Shown here in pieces: positions 1 through 6,852 of a stretch of 55,419 bases of DNA. The translations under genes were made by a program, and so were the position numbers. Source of the stretch: Spongiactinospora sp. TRM90649. Its GTDB lineage: Bacteria; Actinomycetota; Actinomycetes; Streptosporangiales; Streptosporangiaceae. Positions within the stretch are counted from its first letter, which is position 1. Every line of letters begins with the position of its first letter. The notes under the pieces were generated by a model. The model searched no databases. It had not been told where the DNA came from and worked only from the letters and a program-made list of their open reading frames with translations. The stretch spans positions 1 through 55,419 of the forward strand of contig NZ_JARLTC010000050.1 of the NCBI RefSeq assembly GCF_029382225.1. The letters run 5' to 3'.

Positions 1-139
1 GCAGGTCCAGGGCGTCGCCCAGCTCTCCAGGCGACAGGTCGCCGACGGCCAGGGCGTCCACGATCGCCAGCCTGGCCGGATCCGCCAGGGCCTGGTGCAG
101 GGCGAGGCGCGTCGGCAGGACATTTTTCCCAATCTCCAT
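1..139 (-). CDS. ArsR-family transcriptional regulator, N-terminal part (runs off window)
   Basis: Only the first 46 codons are present, beginning MEIGKNVLPTRLALHQALAD and continuing through a segment with PARLAIVDALAVGDLSPGELG. This is the opening of an ArsR/SmtB winged helix: the helix that reads 'LADPxRLAIVDAL' followed by the start of the recognition region. ArsR proteins repress their own gene and neighbours in response to metals or other small effectors. The effector cannot be judged because the rest lies beyond base 1. The ATG at 139-137 sits inside a perfect palindrome (136-150), which fits autorepression. The family call is good; function is open. Confidence 0.8.
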   Translation of the reverse strand, partial: MEIGKNVLPTRLALHQALADPARLAIVDALAVGDLSPGELGDALDL

Positions 140-150
140 TGAGTCAATGG
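136..150. promoter_or_regulatory. Perfect 15-bp palindrome over the ArsR start codon
   Basis: CCATTGA-G-TCAATGG is a perfect inverted repeat with one central base. It overlaps the ATG of the ArsR-type gene (139-137). ArsR proteins bind inverted repeats in or near their own promoter, so this is a likely autoregulatory operator. The overlap with the start codon suggests a short or absent leader. The palindrome is seen directly; its role is inferred. Confidence 0.6.
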
Positions 151-624
151 TGGCTGAGATGTATTTATGGGTCAACGCCGTAGGCGATCCCCAAGATCCG
201 CACCACCGCTCCTCGCGCCCCACCCCGACATCCCGGGCAGAGCTGCCGGGGCCGGAACCATCACGGGTTCCCGGCACGGAGGCCTCTGTCGGCGGCGGGC
301 CGCACGCGCACCGGCGAAATGGACGATGGAGAGGGTTTTAATATTGCCTTTACTTGAAATTGACACGACCGTAAACAGGTTCCCGTTTTCTCTTCTCGCG
401 CCGTGAAGCAGTCGGCGCGGGCCATTCGTCACACGTTCGCACCCACCCGGTGACACATTGACGTGTTGGTGAAGCAATGGCTCGGAGCCAGGCTTCAGTG
501 CGCCTTGATTCGAATATCGAGTCAATCGCGGGAGAAATAGGCTAAATTTCCCTCTTTCCTTGCTCATCACTTAAGTCTATTTTTCGGATATCGACGTCAA
601 TGCCCAAGATTGGGGGCGTCCGTG
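151..624. other. Non-coding stretch between the divergent ArsR and DoxX-like genes
   Basis: About 470 bases without a convincing gene. Short open frames exist on both strands but have no recognisable domain and look like chance frames. The segment 320-400 is AT-richer than its surroundings and contains TTGACA at 360-365, a possible -35 element, but I see no convincing -10 at the right distance. The region probably holds the divergent promoters of the two flanking genes. Confidence 0.4.
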
Positions 625-1530
625 ATGAGCACCTCCACCTTCCTCAAAGGCCGAAAACCCCTGCGCGAAACCATCGCCGAGGCCTCGGTCACCACCAGGC
701 TCTACTGGCTGCTGCGCATCGGAGTGTCCATCGAGTTCATCGGGCACGGCTGGGCGGGGCTGAGCCGCTCCCGGGCCTGGCTGCCCTATTACGACCTGTT
801 CGGCATCTCCCCCGATGTCGCCCTGAACTACCTGATGTACGTGACCGGTGCCGTGGACATCATCGTCGGCCTGCTCATCCTGTTCTGGCCGGCCCGCGTC
901 CTGCTGTTGCACACCACGGTCTGGGGCGTCTTCACCGCCTTGCTGCGCCCTACGGTCGGTGAGGGCTGGTGGGAGTTCTTGGAGCGCGGCGGCAACTACG
1001 GCATGCCGCTCGCTCTGCTGATCATGGCAGGCTGGGGCGGCTGGTCTCTGCGCCGCTGGGTCGAGCGTGTCGATAGGCCCGCCGCCATCTCCGACCGCAC
1101 TCTCATCGCCATGCACTGGGCCATGCGCGGCGGCCTGGCAATGCTGCTGATCGGCCACGGCGGCTTCGGCGCCTTCGAGCACAAGCGCTACTGGTACGAC
1201 TTCTTCGCCTTCTTCGGCCTGGGCAAGGCCACCGTGGACTCGGCCAATCTGATGGTGCTGGTCGGCGGTTTCGAGATTTTGCTCGGCCTGGCGATCCTGC
1301 TCAAGCCGTGGCGCCCGCTGCTGCTGTTCGTCCTGGTCTGGAAACTCGGCACCGAGCTGCTGCGTCCGCTGGTCGGGCAGGAGTGGTTCCAGTTCGTCGA
1401 GCGCGACGGTGACTACGTGCTGCCGGTCGCGCTGTACATCAGCGCCGCCGCCTACGCCCTGGCGCGCCGCCGTGCCTCCGCCGAACCAGTGTCCCCACCG
1501 GCTCCGACGGCACCCGCCGCCCCCGCCTGA
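625..1530 (+). CDS. DoxX-like integral membrane protein with internal duplication
   Basis: A 301-residue hydrophobic protein with about eight membrane segments and a Pro/Ala-rich cytoplasmic tail. The two halves repeat each other. In half one IGHGWAG is followed by YYDLFGIS, then LLRPTVGEGWWEFLERGGNYG. In half two IGHGGFG is followed by WYDFFAFFGL, then LLRPLVGQEWFQFVERDGDY. Each half is about the size of one DoxX-like unit, a poorly characterised family of small membrane proteins, some linked to quinone or redox chemistry. I chose ATG 625 because a GGGGG run lies about 9 bases upstream; GTG 622 or TTG 610 in the same frame are alternatives. No substrate can be assigned. Confidence 0.75.
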   Translation: MSTSTFLKGRKPLRETIAEASVTTRLYWLLRIGVSIEFIGHGWAGLSRSRAWLPYYDLFGISPDVALNYLMYVTGAVDIIVGLLILFWPARVLLLHTTVWGVFTALLRPTVGEGWWEFLERGGNYGMPLALLIMAGWGGWSLRRWVERVDRPAAISDRTLIAMHWAMRGGLAMLLIGHGGFGAFEHKRYWYDFFAFFGLGKATVDSANLMVLVGGFEILLGLAILLKPWRPLLLFVLVWKLGTELLRPLVGQEWFQFVERDGDYVLPVALYISAAAYALARRRASAEPVSPPAPTAPAAPA

Positions 1531-1632
1531 CCCGCACCCCCGACCGCTCCACATCAAGTGGCTGTACGGTCGGCCGCCCCATGCCTGCGGCCGGCCCGGC
1601 AGCCTTCCCCTCACGGAAAGGTCACGTCATCC

Positions 1633-2670
1633 ATGTCGCCTGACCGTCCCGGTCCCCGCCACAGCGTGGCCCGCCACCTCCTGGTGTCCGTGCTGGCCTG
1701 CGCCATGCTTGCCACCATCGGCGCACCGGCCGCGTCGGCCGCCGCGGCCGGCGGCCGCGCCGAGCCCCACCCCGGCGTGAAGCGCCCGGTGGTGCTGGCC
1801 ACCATCGCCGTCGGCCTCAACCCCCGCACCGTCGCCTTCACCCCCGGCTGGCGCCACGCGTATGTCGCCAACGCCGGATCCAACACCGTCTCGGTCATCG
1901 ACGTGCGCCGCCGCTCCGTGATCGACACCATCGGCGTCGGCGCCTTCCCCTACGGCGTCGGCTTCGTCCGCCACGGCGCCTTCGCCTACATCGCCAACCG
2001 CGACTCCGACGAGGTGTCCGTCATCGACACCGCGCACCGAGAGGTCATCAAGACCGTCCCGGTCGGCGACGCCCCCCGCTGGGTGGCGATCGCCCCCAAC
2101 GGGCGCTTCGCCTACGTCAGCAGCACCGGCTCGGGCGCGGTCACCGTCATCGACACCGCCACCCACACCGTCACCGCGACCATCGCCGTCGGCCTGTCCC
2201 CCCGGGGCATCGCCTTCACCCCCAGCGGACGGACCGCCTACGTCGCCAACTCCGACTCCGACACCGTCTCGGTCGTCGACACCGCCACCCACACCGTCAC
2301 CGCGACCATCGCCGTCGGCGACGAACCCCGAGGGGTCCTGGTCACCCCCGACGGCCGCACCGTCTACGTCAGCAACACCATCGGCGGCACTGTCTCGGTC
2401 ATCGACGCCCGCCACAACGCCGTCACCAGGACCATCACCGTCGGCGCCAACCCGCGCGGCCTGGCCCTGCACTCAGGCAACCGCGTCGCCTACGTCGCCA
2501 ACTCCGGCTCCGACAGCGTCTTTACCTTCGACACCCGCACCAACACCGTCGTGGGCGAGGTCGCCGTCGGCGACGACCCCCGCTGGACCGCCTCCGGCCC
2601 CGGCGGCTCCTTCCTGTATGTCACCAACACCGGCTCCCACAGCGTCTCGGTACTCACCCTCGCCCGATGA
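1633..2670 (+). CDS. Secreted seven-bladed YVTN beta-propeller protein
   Basis: A 345-residue protein starting MSPDRPGPRHSVARHLLVSV, with a hydrophobic core and an ASAAAA-type cleavage region: a Sec signal peptide. After it come seven repeats of about 42 residues, each with a strand ending in IAVG or similar, a P-R-G/T turn, a YVANxxSxTVSVID strand and a linker. This is the surface-layer YVTN/NHL-like beta-propeller family, usually secreted and used for binding. Blades 4 and 5 are almost identical at DNA level (units at about 2153 and 2279, 126 bases apart), a sign of recent blade duplication. GGAAAGG lies about 12 bases before ATG 1633. The ligand is unknown. Confidence 0.85.
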   Translation: MSPDRPGPRHSVARHLLVSVLACAMLATIGAPAASAAAAGGRAEPHPGVKRPVVLATIAVGLNPRTVAFTPGWRHAYVANAGSNTVSVIDVRRRSVIDTIGVGAFPYGVGFVRHGAFAYIANRDSDEVSVIDTAHREVIKTVPVGDAPRWVAIAPNGRFAYVSSTGSGAVTVIDTATHTVTATIAVGLSPRGIAFTPSGRTAYVANSDSDTVSVVDTATHTVTATIAVGDEPRGVLVTPDGRTVYVSNTIGGTVSVIDARHNAVTRTITVGANPRGLALHSGNRVAYVANSGSDSVFTFDTRTNTVVGEVAVGDDPRWTASGPGGSFLYVTNTGSHSVSVLTLAR

Positions 2671-2777
2671 CCTCGGCCCGCAGCAGGGCCACCCCATCCG
2701 ACAACCCCTCGGGTTGCCGGCCGGCAACTGGCCCTGCTGCGTCGCGGACGATCTGATCGTCTCGGGACGGGGCCTCC

Positions 2778-3061
2778 GTCGAGGTTGTGGATGGCGTCCG
2801 GGATGAACGACGAGTCACGCACCGTGCCCGGAACGGCCAGCCCGCCGATGCCCATCACCTGGTCGTTGACCGCATTCAGCCGGGTCGCGCCGCGCGGCCA
2901 GGCGCCAGCGCGTCCAATGCACCGGGATCCAGCCGGAAGTACTGCTCCAGCTCTTCGGTCGAGGATTCCTCGGGGAAACGGCCGTAGCGGGCGATCTGCT
3001 CATCAGAGAGGAATTCGGGACGTGCCGGCCGCGAGTCCGGGTCGGGGCTCCCGGGTCTCAT
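2778..3061 (-). pseudogene. Tn3-family transposase remnant with large internal deletion
   Basis: From ATG 3061 the minus strand reads a segment with FLSDEQIARYGRFPEESSTE and LEQYFRLDPGAL, typical of the N-terminal DUF4158 domain of Tn3-family transposases. That frame stops at 2876. In another frame, from about 2885 to 2778, the sequence reads AVNDQVMGIGGLAVPGT then VRDSSFIPDAIHNLDGG. This matches the catalytic-region motif of the same transposases ('VNDQVIGIGG...GTPRDSL...NLDGG'). About 600 residues between the two parts are missing, so the element is dead. I saw no 38-bp-type terminal inverted repeats or resolvase. It overlaps the SnoaL-like gene by one base (the TGATG junction). Confidence 0.7.
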
Positions 3062-3414
3062 CACTCGATGCGGGACTTCATCGGCTGCCAGGGTGAGGCG
3101 TCGAACAGCAGCATGATCGACACGATCTTGTCGCCGTCCAGGCGGAAGTGCTCGGCGGTGCGCTGGGTACCGACCGGCGTCGCGGTGTGCACGTCGTACA
3201 GGAGCGTGGCCTGGGCCTCGCCGTACAGCTCGCTGATCAGGTCGACCCCGGTCACGATGGAGACGAACCCCGGCAGGGTCGCCAGATGGCCCGTCCGGTC
3301 GTCGGAGGTGATGAACGGGCTCTGGAAGCGGAACGGCTCTCCCAGCTGGGCGGCCGCGGTGGGCACATCGCCGCGGAAGCGGGCGTGGTAGGCGCGTACA
3401 GTGCGACGAGCCAC
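3061..3414 (-). CDS. SnoaL/NTF2-like protein
   Basis: A 117-residue protein read from GTG 3414 (VARRTVRAYHARFRGDVPTA) to TGA 3061. It shows the NTF2-like pattern: an N-terminal helix, AAQLGEPFRFQSPFITSDD, then ISELYGEAQATLLYDVHTA and AEHFRLDGDKIVSIMLLFDA. These small cone-shaped proteins bind or convert small hydrophobic molecules; without an enzyme partner the substrate cannot be named. The start is uncertain, because the upstream side abuts a chimeric remnant at 3418 and no strong ribosome binding site is visible. The N-terminus may have been trimmed. Four relatives or remnants of this fold occur in the window. Confidence 0.65.
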   Translation of the reverse strand: MARRTVRAYHARFRGDVPTAAAQLGEPFRFQSPFITSDDRTGHLATLPGFVSIVTGVDLISELYGEAQATLLYDVHTATPVGTQRTAEHFRLDGDKIVSIMLLFDASPWQPMKSRIE

Positions 3415-3417
3415 CCG

Positions 3418-3681
3418 GTGGAGTTCCCGACCCTGGACGACGACCGTGTCGGTCGCGCCGCCCGGTACCTCTACACAACCGACGACTCCGCGATCGTCAA
3501 ATACGACCTGGACGGCGGCGGCGTCACCACCCATCGGCTGGAGCCGGACACCTACATCGGCGAAGCGGTCTCCGTCCCGGCGACCTCCGGCCCCCGCCGT
3601 GAGGACGACGGATGGCTCCTGTCCATCACCACCCGGCACGACGGCACCGCCTCCCGGCTGCTGGTCCTGGACGTCGGCGGC
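3418..3681 (+). pseudogene. Carotenoid-oxygenase (RPE65-type) internal fragment
   Basis: The frame starting GTG GAG TTC reads VEFPTLDDDRVGRAARYLYT, then IVKYDLDGGGVTTHRL, then GEAVSVPATSGPRREDDGWL and ASRLLVLD. The order 'EFPxxDxRxVG...YDL...GEAVFVP...EDDGWLL...LxVLD' is typical of the C-terminal part of bacterial carotenoid cleavage or lignostilbene dioxygenases. The usual N-terminal propeller blades and most metal-binding histidines are missing, as is the C-terminal end. It is fused in frame to an SGNH hydrolase fragment at about 3682. It is a remnant, not a functional enzyme. Confidence 0.65.
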
Positions 3682-4047
3682 CCGGCCAGTGCCGTCGTCA
3701 CGGTGGGCGACTCCCGCACCGACGGCGTCGGCTCGACCCCGGACACCGGCCAAAGCTGGCCGGAGCTGCTGGCCGGACGCCTCACCGAGCGGGGCGCGGC
3801 CGCCCGCCACGTCTCCAACCAGGGGATCAGCGGCAACCGGCTGCTCAACGACGGCATCGGCGTCGCCGCCCTGGCCCGCTTCGACCGTGGCGTCCTGGCG
3901 ACGCCCGGCCTCGGCCACGTGGTGCTGCCCCTGGGTGGCAACGACATCGGCGTCTCCTTCGCGTCACGCGACGGCGACGGTCCCCTGGCCGATTTCCTGA
4001 AGGCGTTCCCCGGTGCGCCGGTGACGGCGGACGACGTCTTCGGCTGA
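3682..4047 (+). pseudogene. SGNH/GDSL hydrolase fragment fused downstream of the dioxygenase remnant
   Basis: Directly after the dioxygenase piece the same frame reads AVVTVGDSRTDGVGSTPDTG, WPELLAGRL, then SNQGISGNRLL and VVLPLGGNDIGVSFA, ending LADFLKAFPGAPVTADDVFG and a stop. These are SGNH blocks: the GDS nucleophile block (here GDSRTDG rather than the usual GDSITDG), the N-x-G-I-x-G-N-R block and the GGND block. The C-terminal D-x-x-H block needed for catalysis is absent. Two unrelated fragments sharing one frame indicates illegitimate joining. Confidence 0.7.
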
Positions 4048-4118
4048 GCGACGGCTCCCCCCGGCGGCCCGCGGCGCTGTGGAACCTGCCGCCGGAGGGT
4101 GGTCGTGGAGGGGCTTGA

Positions 4119-4766
4119 TCAATGATGTGCCACCGCGCGCAGGGTGTTCAGTTTGTGCCAGCGGCTGAAGCCCTCGATCGTCGCCTGATCGGCCCCCGAG
4201 GCGATCAGGTGCAGCAGGGTGTCGTGCTCGTTCACCGACTCCCTGGCGCGGCCGGGGATGAGGCTGAAGCTGGTACGGCGCAGCAGGTCGAGGCGCTGCC
4301 ACTCTCGTTCGAGCAGGCCGCGCACATGAAGGTTCGGACATTTGGCGCATAAGAGCACGTGGAAGTCGTGGTTCAGCCGGGTGAAGCTGAGCGGATCGAA
4401 TCGGGCCAGGCCGGTGCGCATCTGCTCGTTGATCCCACGTGCCTTGCGTAAGGTCTTCTCGTCGATGTGCGACACGGCGGTGGCGGTCGCGTACCCCTCC
4501 AGCAGCGCGAGCGTCTCCATCGTGGCGCGGTACTGCTCGACGTCGAAGCTGGCCACCTGGGCGCCGACGTTGGGCTGGTAGGTCACCCACCCTTCGGCCT
4601 CCAGACGACGAACCGCCTCGCGGACCGGGACCGCGCTGATGTCCAGGTCGCGGGCCAGTTGGTCGAACACGAGGCGGGTGCCGGGTCCATATGTGTTGTG
4701 CGCGATGCGATTCTTGATGATCTCGTAGGCTTGGTCGACCTTTGACGAACGCGCCACTCTCACCAT
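4119..4766 (-). CDS. GntR-family regulator, FadR (FCD) subfamily
   Basis: A 215-residue protein starting MVRVARSSKVDQAYEIIKNR. An N-terminal GntR winged helix (residues about 10-75) contains FDQLARDLDISAVPVREAVR and LEAEGWV. An all-helical FCD effector domain follows, with the metal or acid-binding pattern D-x3-H (LNHDFHVLL) and a later histidine in NEHDTLLHLI. FCD regulators sense organic acids and usually repress nearby catabolic genes. GAGGGAAG just before ATG 4766 supports the start. It lies downstream of a cupin gene on the same strand, separated by a strong hairpin. A palindrome at 5364-5378 upstream of the cupin is a candidate binding site. Confidence 0.85.
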   Translation of the reverse strand: MVRVARSSKVDQAYEIIKNRIAHNTYGPGTRLVFDQLARDLDISAVPVREAVRRLEAEGWVTYQPNVGAQVASFDVEQYRATMETLALLEGYATATAVSHIDEKTLRKARGINEQMRTGLARFDPLSFTRLNHDFHVLLCAKCPNLHVRGLLEREWQRLDLLRRTSFSLIPGRARESVNEHDTLLHLIASGADQATIEGFSRWHKLNTLRAVAHH

Positions 4767-4797
4767 TCTTCCCTCTTCGTACCGGCCCGCCGGGGAT

Positions 4798-4841
4798 GCC
4801 GTCGACCAGGGCCGGGGCGGAGCCCGGTCCTGGTCGACGGC
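4798..4841 (-). terminator. Long GC-rich hairpin between cupin and GntR genes
   Basis: GCCGTCGACCAGG (4798-4810) and CCTGGTCGACGGC (4829-4841) form a perfect 13-bp stem. It is extended inward by about 6 further near-complementary pairs, leaving a short loop. The hairpin starts 18 bases after the cupin stop (4859) and ends about 30 bases before the GntR start. It has no T-run, which is common for actinobacterial terminators. It could end the cupin transcript or partly attenuate read-through into the regulator. Confidence 0.7.
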
Positions 4842-4858
4842 GTGCGTGAAGTCCCCGG

Positions 4859-5308
4859 TCAGGGCATGTACCGCCCGGTGCCGCTGAGGGCGACCGCGAA
4901 GAATCGAAACGGGCGCTCGACCTTGTAGAACCCGAGAGGGCAGTGCTTGGTGCCGGCGGGGATGAAGACCGAGCTCGTCGTGGTGAGCACGTGCTTCTCC
5001 CCCTCGATCGTCATGTACACCTCGCCGCCGAGGTCGTCGGGGTTGTTGGGGTCGTTGCCCACGAACATCAGGACCTCGTCGTAGACGTGCTCGTGCTCGC
5101 GGACCCATTCGACCTCGTGGTCGATCTCCTTCACCCAGCTCGTGGTGATGTAGGTGGTCGCCTGGGGCACGTCGGCCGAGCGCATCGCGGCCAGCGGCTC
5201 GTCCAGGTTCTGGGGCAGGCGCAGCGCGGCGACCTCGCCCTCGTAGATCATGTCGTTACCGCACTCCTGGAAGTTGGTGACGAACAGGTGACCGTACTGG
5301 CTGCTCAC
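4859..5308 (-). CDS. Cupin-fold protein, paralogue of the one at 16434-16910
   Basis: A 149-residue single-domain protein. The cupin metal motif is visible as REHEHVYDEV (H-x-H-x4-E type) followed by GNDPNNPDDLGGEVYMTIEG, and the second motif as VFIPAGTKHCPLGFYKV. Small cupins bind a metal and act as dioxygenases, isomerases or ligand sensors. The acidic, Asn/Asp-rich loop GNDPxNPxDLGxE shared with the paralogue looks like the family signature. GGAGGGG lies about 8 bases upstream of GTG 5308. It is followed by a hairpin and a FadR-type regulator gene and preceded by a broken monooxygenase, so it may be what remains of a catabolic unit. Reaction unknown. Confidence 0.75.
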   Translation of the reverse strand: MSSQYGHLFVTNFQECGNDMIYEGEVAALRLPQNLDEPLAAMRSADVPQATTYITTSWVKEIDHEVEWVREHEHVYDEVLMFVGNDPNNPDDLGGEVYMTIEGEKHVLTTTSSVFIPAGTKHCPLGFYKVERPFRFFAVALSGTGRYMP

Positions 5309-5363
5309 TTCTGACCCCTCCAGGGTTCCCGGACCGCTGGGATTTCCTTGTTTCTCAGCGGGT

Positions 5364-5378
5364 GTACGCCGATCGTAC
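5364..5378. promoter_or_regulatory. Palindrome upstream of the cupin gene, candidate GntR operator
   Basis: GTACG-CCGAT-CGTAC is a perfect inverted repeat with a 5-base spacer, 56 bases upstream of the cupin start. GntR/FadR proteins bind short palindromes of this size in promoters of neighbouring genes. The palindrome is seen; the pairing with the GntR gene at 4119-4766 is inferred. Confidence 0.45.
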
Positions 5379-5402
5379 GAACGGCCTCACGGGTGATCCC
5401 AT

Positions 5403-5700
5403 TCATGCACCGAGGCAACCCTGGTACTTTTCGCGGCCCAGGAGCCTGCCGGTGACCTCGGTCAGCCGGGCGGCCGGGGCGTCGCCGGAGTCCTGGGCGC
5501 GCCAGGCGATCATGTGGTCGGGGCGCACGAGGAGGGCCCCGTCCTCGGCCACCCCGCAGATGGGCTCGCCAGGTCGTGCTCGGCCTGGAAGTGCGGGTGG
5601 GTGTACCAGGTGCGCAGCCGTCCGAGCTCGCGCCCGGTGAGGCTGGTGGCGTAGCGGCCTCGGCCCTGGTCGTCGGCGCCAATGCGGGCGAGGGCAAGTT
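5403..5700 (-). pseudogene. C-terminal remnant of an FAD-dependent aromatic monooxygenase, frameshifted
   Basis: The last part reads GEPICGVAEDGALLVRPDHM then IAWRAQDSGD and LTEVTGRLLGREK, the C-terminal thioredoxin-like tail of phenol-hydroxylase-type flavin monooxygenases ('GALLVRPDxHIAWR'). Upstream, in a different frame, the strand reads TGRELGRLRTWYTHPHFQAE then HDLA, which should lead directly into GEPIC. A one-base deletion near 5560-5570 separates them. The FAD-binding and substrate domains (about 400 residues) are gone. It lies just upstream of the cupin gene on the same strand. Confidence 0.65.
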
Positions 5701-5704
5701 TTGT

Positions 5705-5718
5705 ACCGAACGACCGGT
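5705..5718. promoter_or_regulatory. Imperfect palindrome, likely TetR operator
   Basis: ACCGAAC-GACCGGT pairs 5 of 7 positions between half-sites and resembles TetR-type operators built on ACCG...CGGT. It lies about 70 bases upstream of the TetR gene and between it and the broken monooxygenase. That places it where a repressor controlling both directions would bind. Confidence 0.4.
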
Positions 5719-5786
5719 TTAAAAGCGTGTGACGCAGCTAACGTCACCGGACGCGCCCTTGGCAACCCCCCGTAGACTTGGACCTC

Positions 5787-6434
5787 GTGGAGACCGCCCA
5801 GCACACTCTCAACAGGCGGGGCCGCCGCTCACGGGAGGAGATCCTGGACGCCGCCTCCCGGATGATGTCCGCCCGCGGCTATGCCGCCACCAGCCTCGCC
5901 GACCTCGGCAAGGAGACCGGGCTGCCGAAGAGCGCGATCTATCATCACTTCAGCTCCAAGGCCGGCCTGCTCGCCGCCGTGATGGAACGCGGCGCCCGCG
6001 ACTTCTTCGACGACCTCGGCCGCGGCCACGCCCTGCTGCCCCCCGGCGGCACCTCCCACGAACGGCTCGGCTGGTATCTGCGCCGCACCGGCGAGGTCTT
6101 CACCTCCCGTCAGGACTTCCTGCGGCTCTTCATCCTGCTGAAGATGAGCGAGGAGGCCCCCGAGGTCGCCAAGATCGTCGCCGACGTGCGGACCGAGGGG
6201 CTCGTCCACATGCGCGACATGATCAGGTCGGCGTTCGCCCCCGAGGGCGAGGAGATCGCCGGGGCCGTCGCCGACGCACTGGCCGGTTTCGGGGTGTCGT
6301 CCTTCGACGGCGCGTTCATCGCGGTGCACGCCGATCCCGGCCGCACCATGGCGGCCGAGATGGAGCTGGTCATCGAGGCCATGGCCGCCCTCGGGCAGGC
6401 GCGGGTGGCGGCCCTGCGGGCGAAGGGGCGCTGA
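5787..6434 (+). CDS. TetR-family transcriptional regulator
   Basis: A 215-residue protein. The N-terminal HTH (residues about 10-58) reads RSREEILDAASRMMSARGYA, TSLADLGKETGL, then KSAIYHHFSSKAGLLAAV, the classical TetR signature. The remaining helices form the ligand domain and are not diagnostic. I chose GTG 5787; TTG 5778 is also in frame. A TAGACT box (5773-5778) ends 8 bases before GTG 5787, the right distance for a -10 element of a leaderless transcript, and no Shine-Dalgarno is visible. Likely targets are the genes at 5.4 kb, now broken, or the SDR remnant downstream. Confidence 0.85.
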   Translation: METAQHTLNRRGRRSREEILDAASRMMSARGYAATSLADLGKETGLPKSAIYHHFSSKAGLLAAVMERGARDFFDDLGRGHALLPPGGTSHERLGWYLRRTGEVFTSRQDFLRLFILLKMSEEAPEVAKIVADVRTEGLVHMRDMIRSAFAPEGEEIAGAVADALAGFGVSSFDGAFIAVHADPGRTMAAEMELVIEAMAALGQARVAALRAKGR

Positions 6435-6539
6435 TAACCCGGCTCGGCCGTCCGGCCCCGGGAGGTCTACCCGTCGTCCGTCTGATCGCCGGAGGGCCAT
6501 GGGGTGGTGGCCGCGTGCAGCAGCCGGTCGATGGCCGAC

Positions 6540-6827
6540 ATGTCGCCCACGACGGCGGCGCTGCCGTCGGCGCACGCCGACGAGATCGCGGCGGCGGCCG
6601 GGGGCAACGACATCGCCCTCAACGCCGTGAGCGTCATGCATAACCAGGGCACTTCGCTGGACGAACTGTCGCTTGAAGAGTTCATGCGGCCGATCGACGG
6701 TTTTCTCCGGCCGCTGTTCATCACCACCAAGACCGTGGCGCGGTATATGGGCGGCGAGCGTCCCGGCGTCATTCTGACCCTGTCCGAGCCGGGCGCGAAA
6801 ATGGCCGTCGGCGCGCTCGTCGACTGA
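6540..6827 (+). pseudogene. Short-chain dehydrogenase internal fragment
   Basis: The frame reads HADEIAAAAGGNDIALNAVS, VMHNQGTSLDELSLEEF, MRPIDGFLRPLFITTKTVAR, then GVILTLSEPGAKMAVGA. This corresponds to the middle of an SDR, from the adenine-side helix through the 'N-A-x-x' strand to the beta-5 strand with the catalytic serine position (LTLS). The N-terminal Rossmann glycine motif and the Tyr-x3-Lys region are both absent, and the frame stops at 6827. It is a dead fragment. Confidence 0.6.
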
Positions 6828-6852
6828 GCCCGGCGGCCGTGGGCGGCCGGGT

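Noticed and set aside
172..570. Minus-strand frame of 132 codons in the first intergenic region
   Set aside because: No family resemblance, no ribosome binding site, and it ends in low-complexity Arg/Gly text.
577..1614. 345-codon minus-strand frame opposite the DoxX-like gene
   Set aside because: Gln/Glu/Asp-rich antisense frame without domain. The sense frame encodes a convincing duplicated membrane protein.
1627..2472. Long open frame on the minus strand under the YVTN gene, rich in Asp, Gly and Val
   Set aside because: Composition (repeating GDGDG/VDDRD) is the mirror of the repetitive, third-position-GC-rich coding strand. It has no start signal or domain, and the sense gene has a signal peptide and clear repeats.
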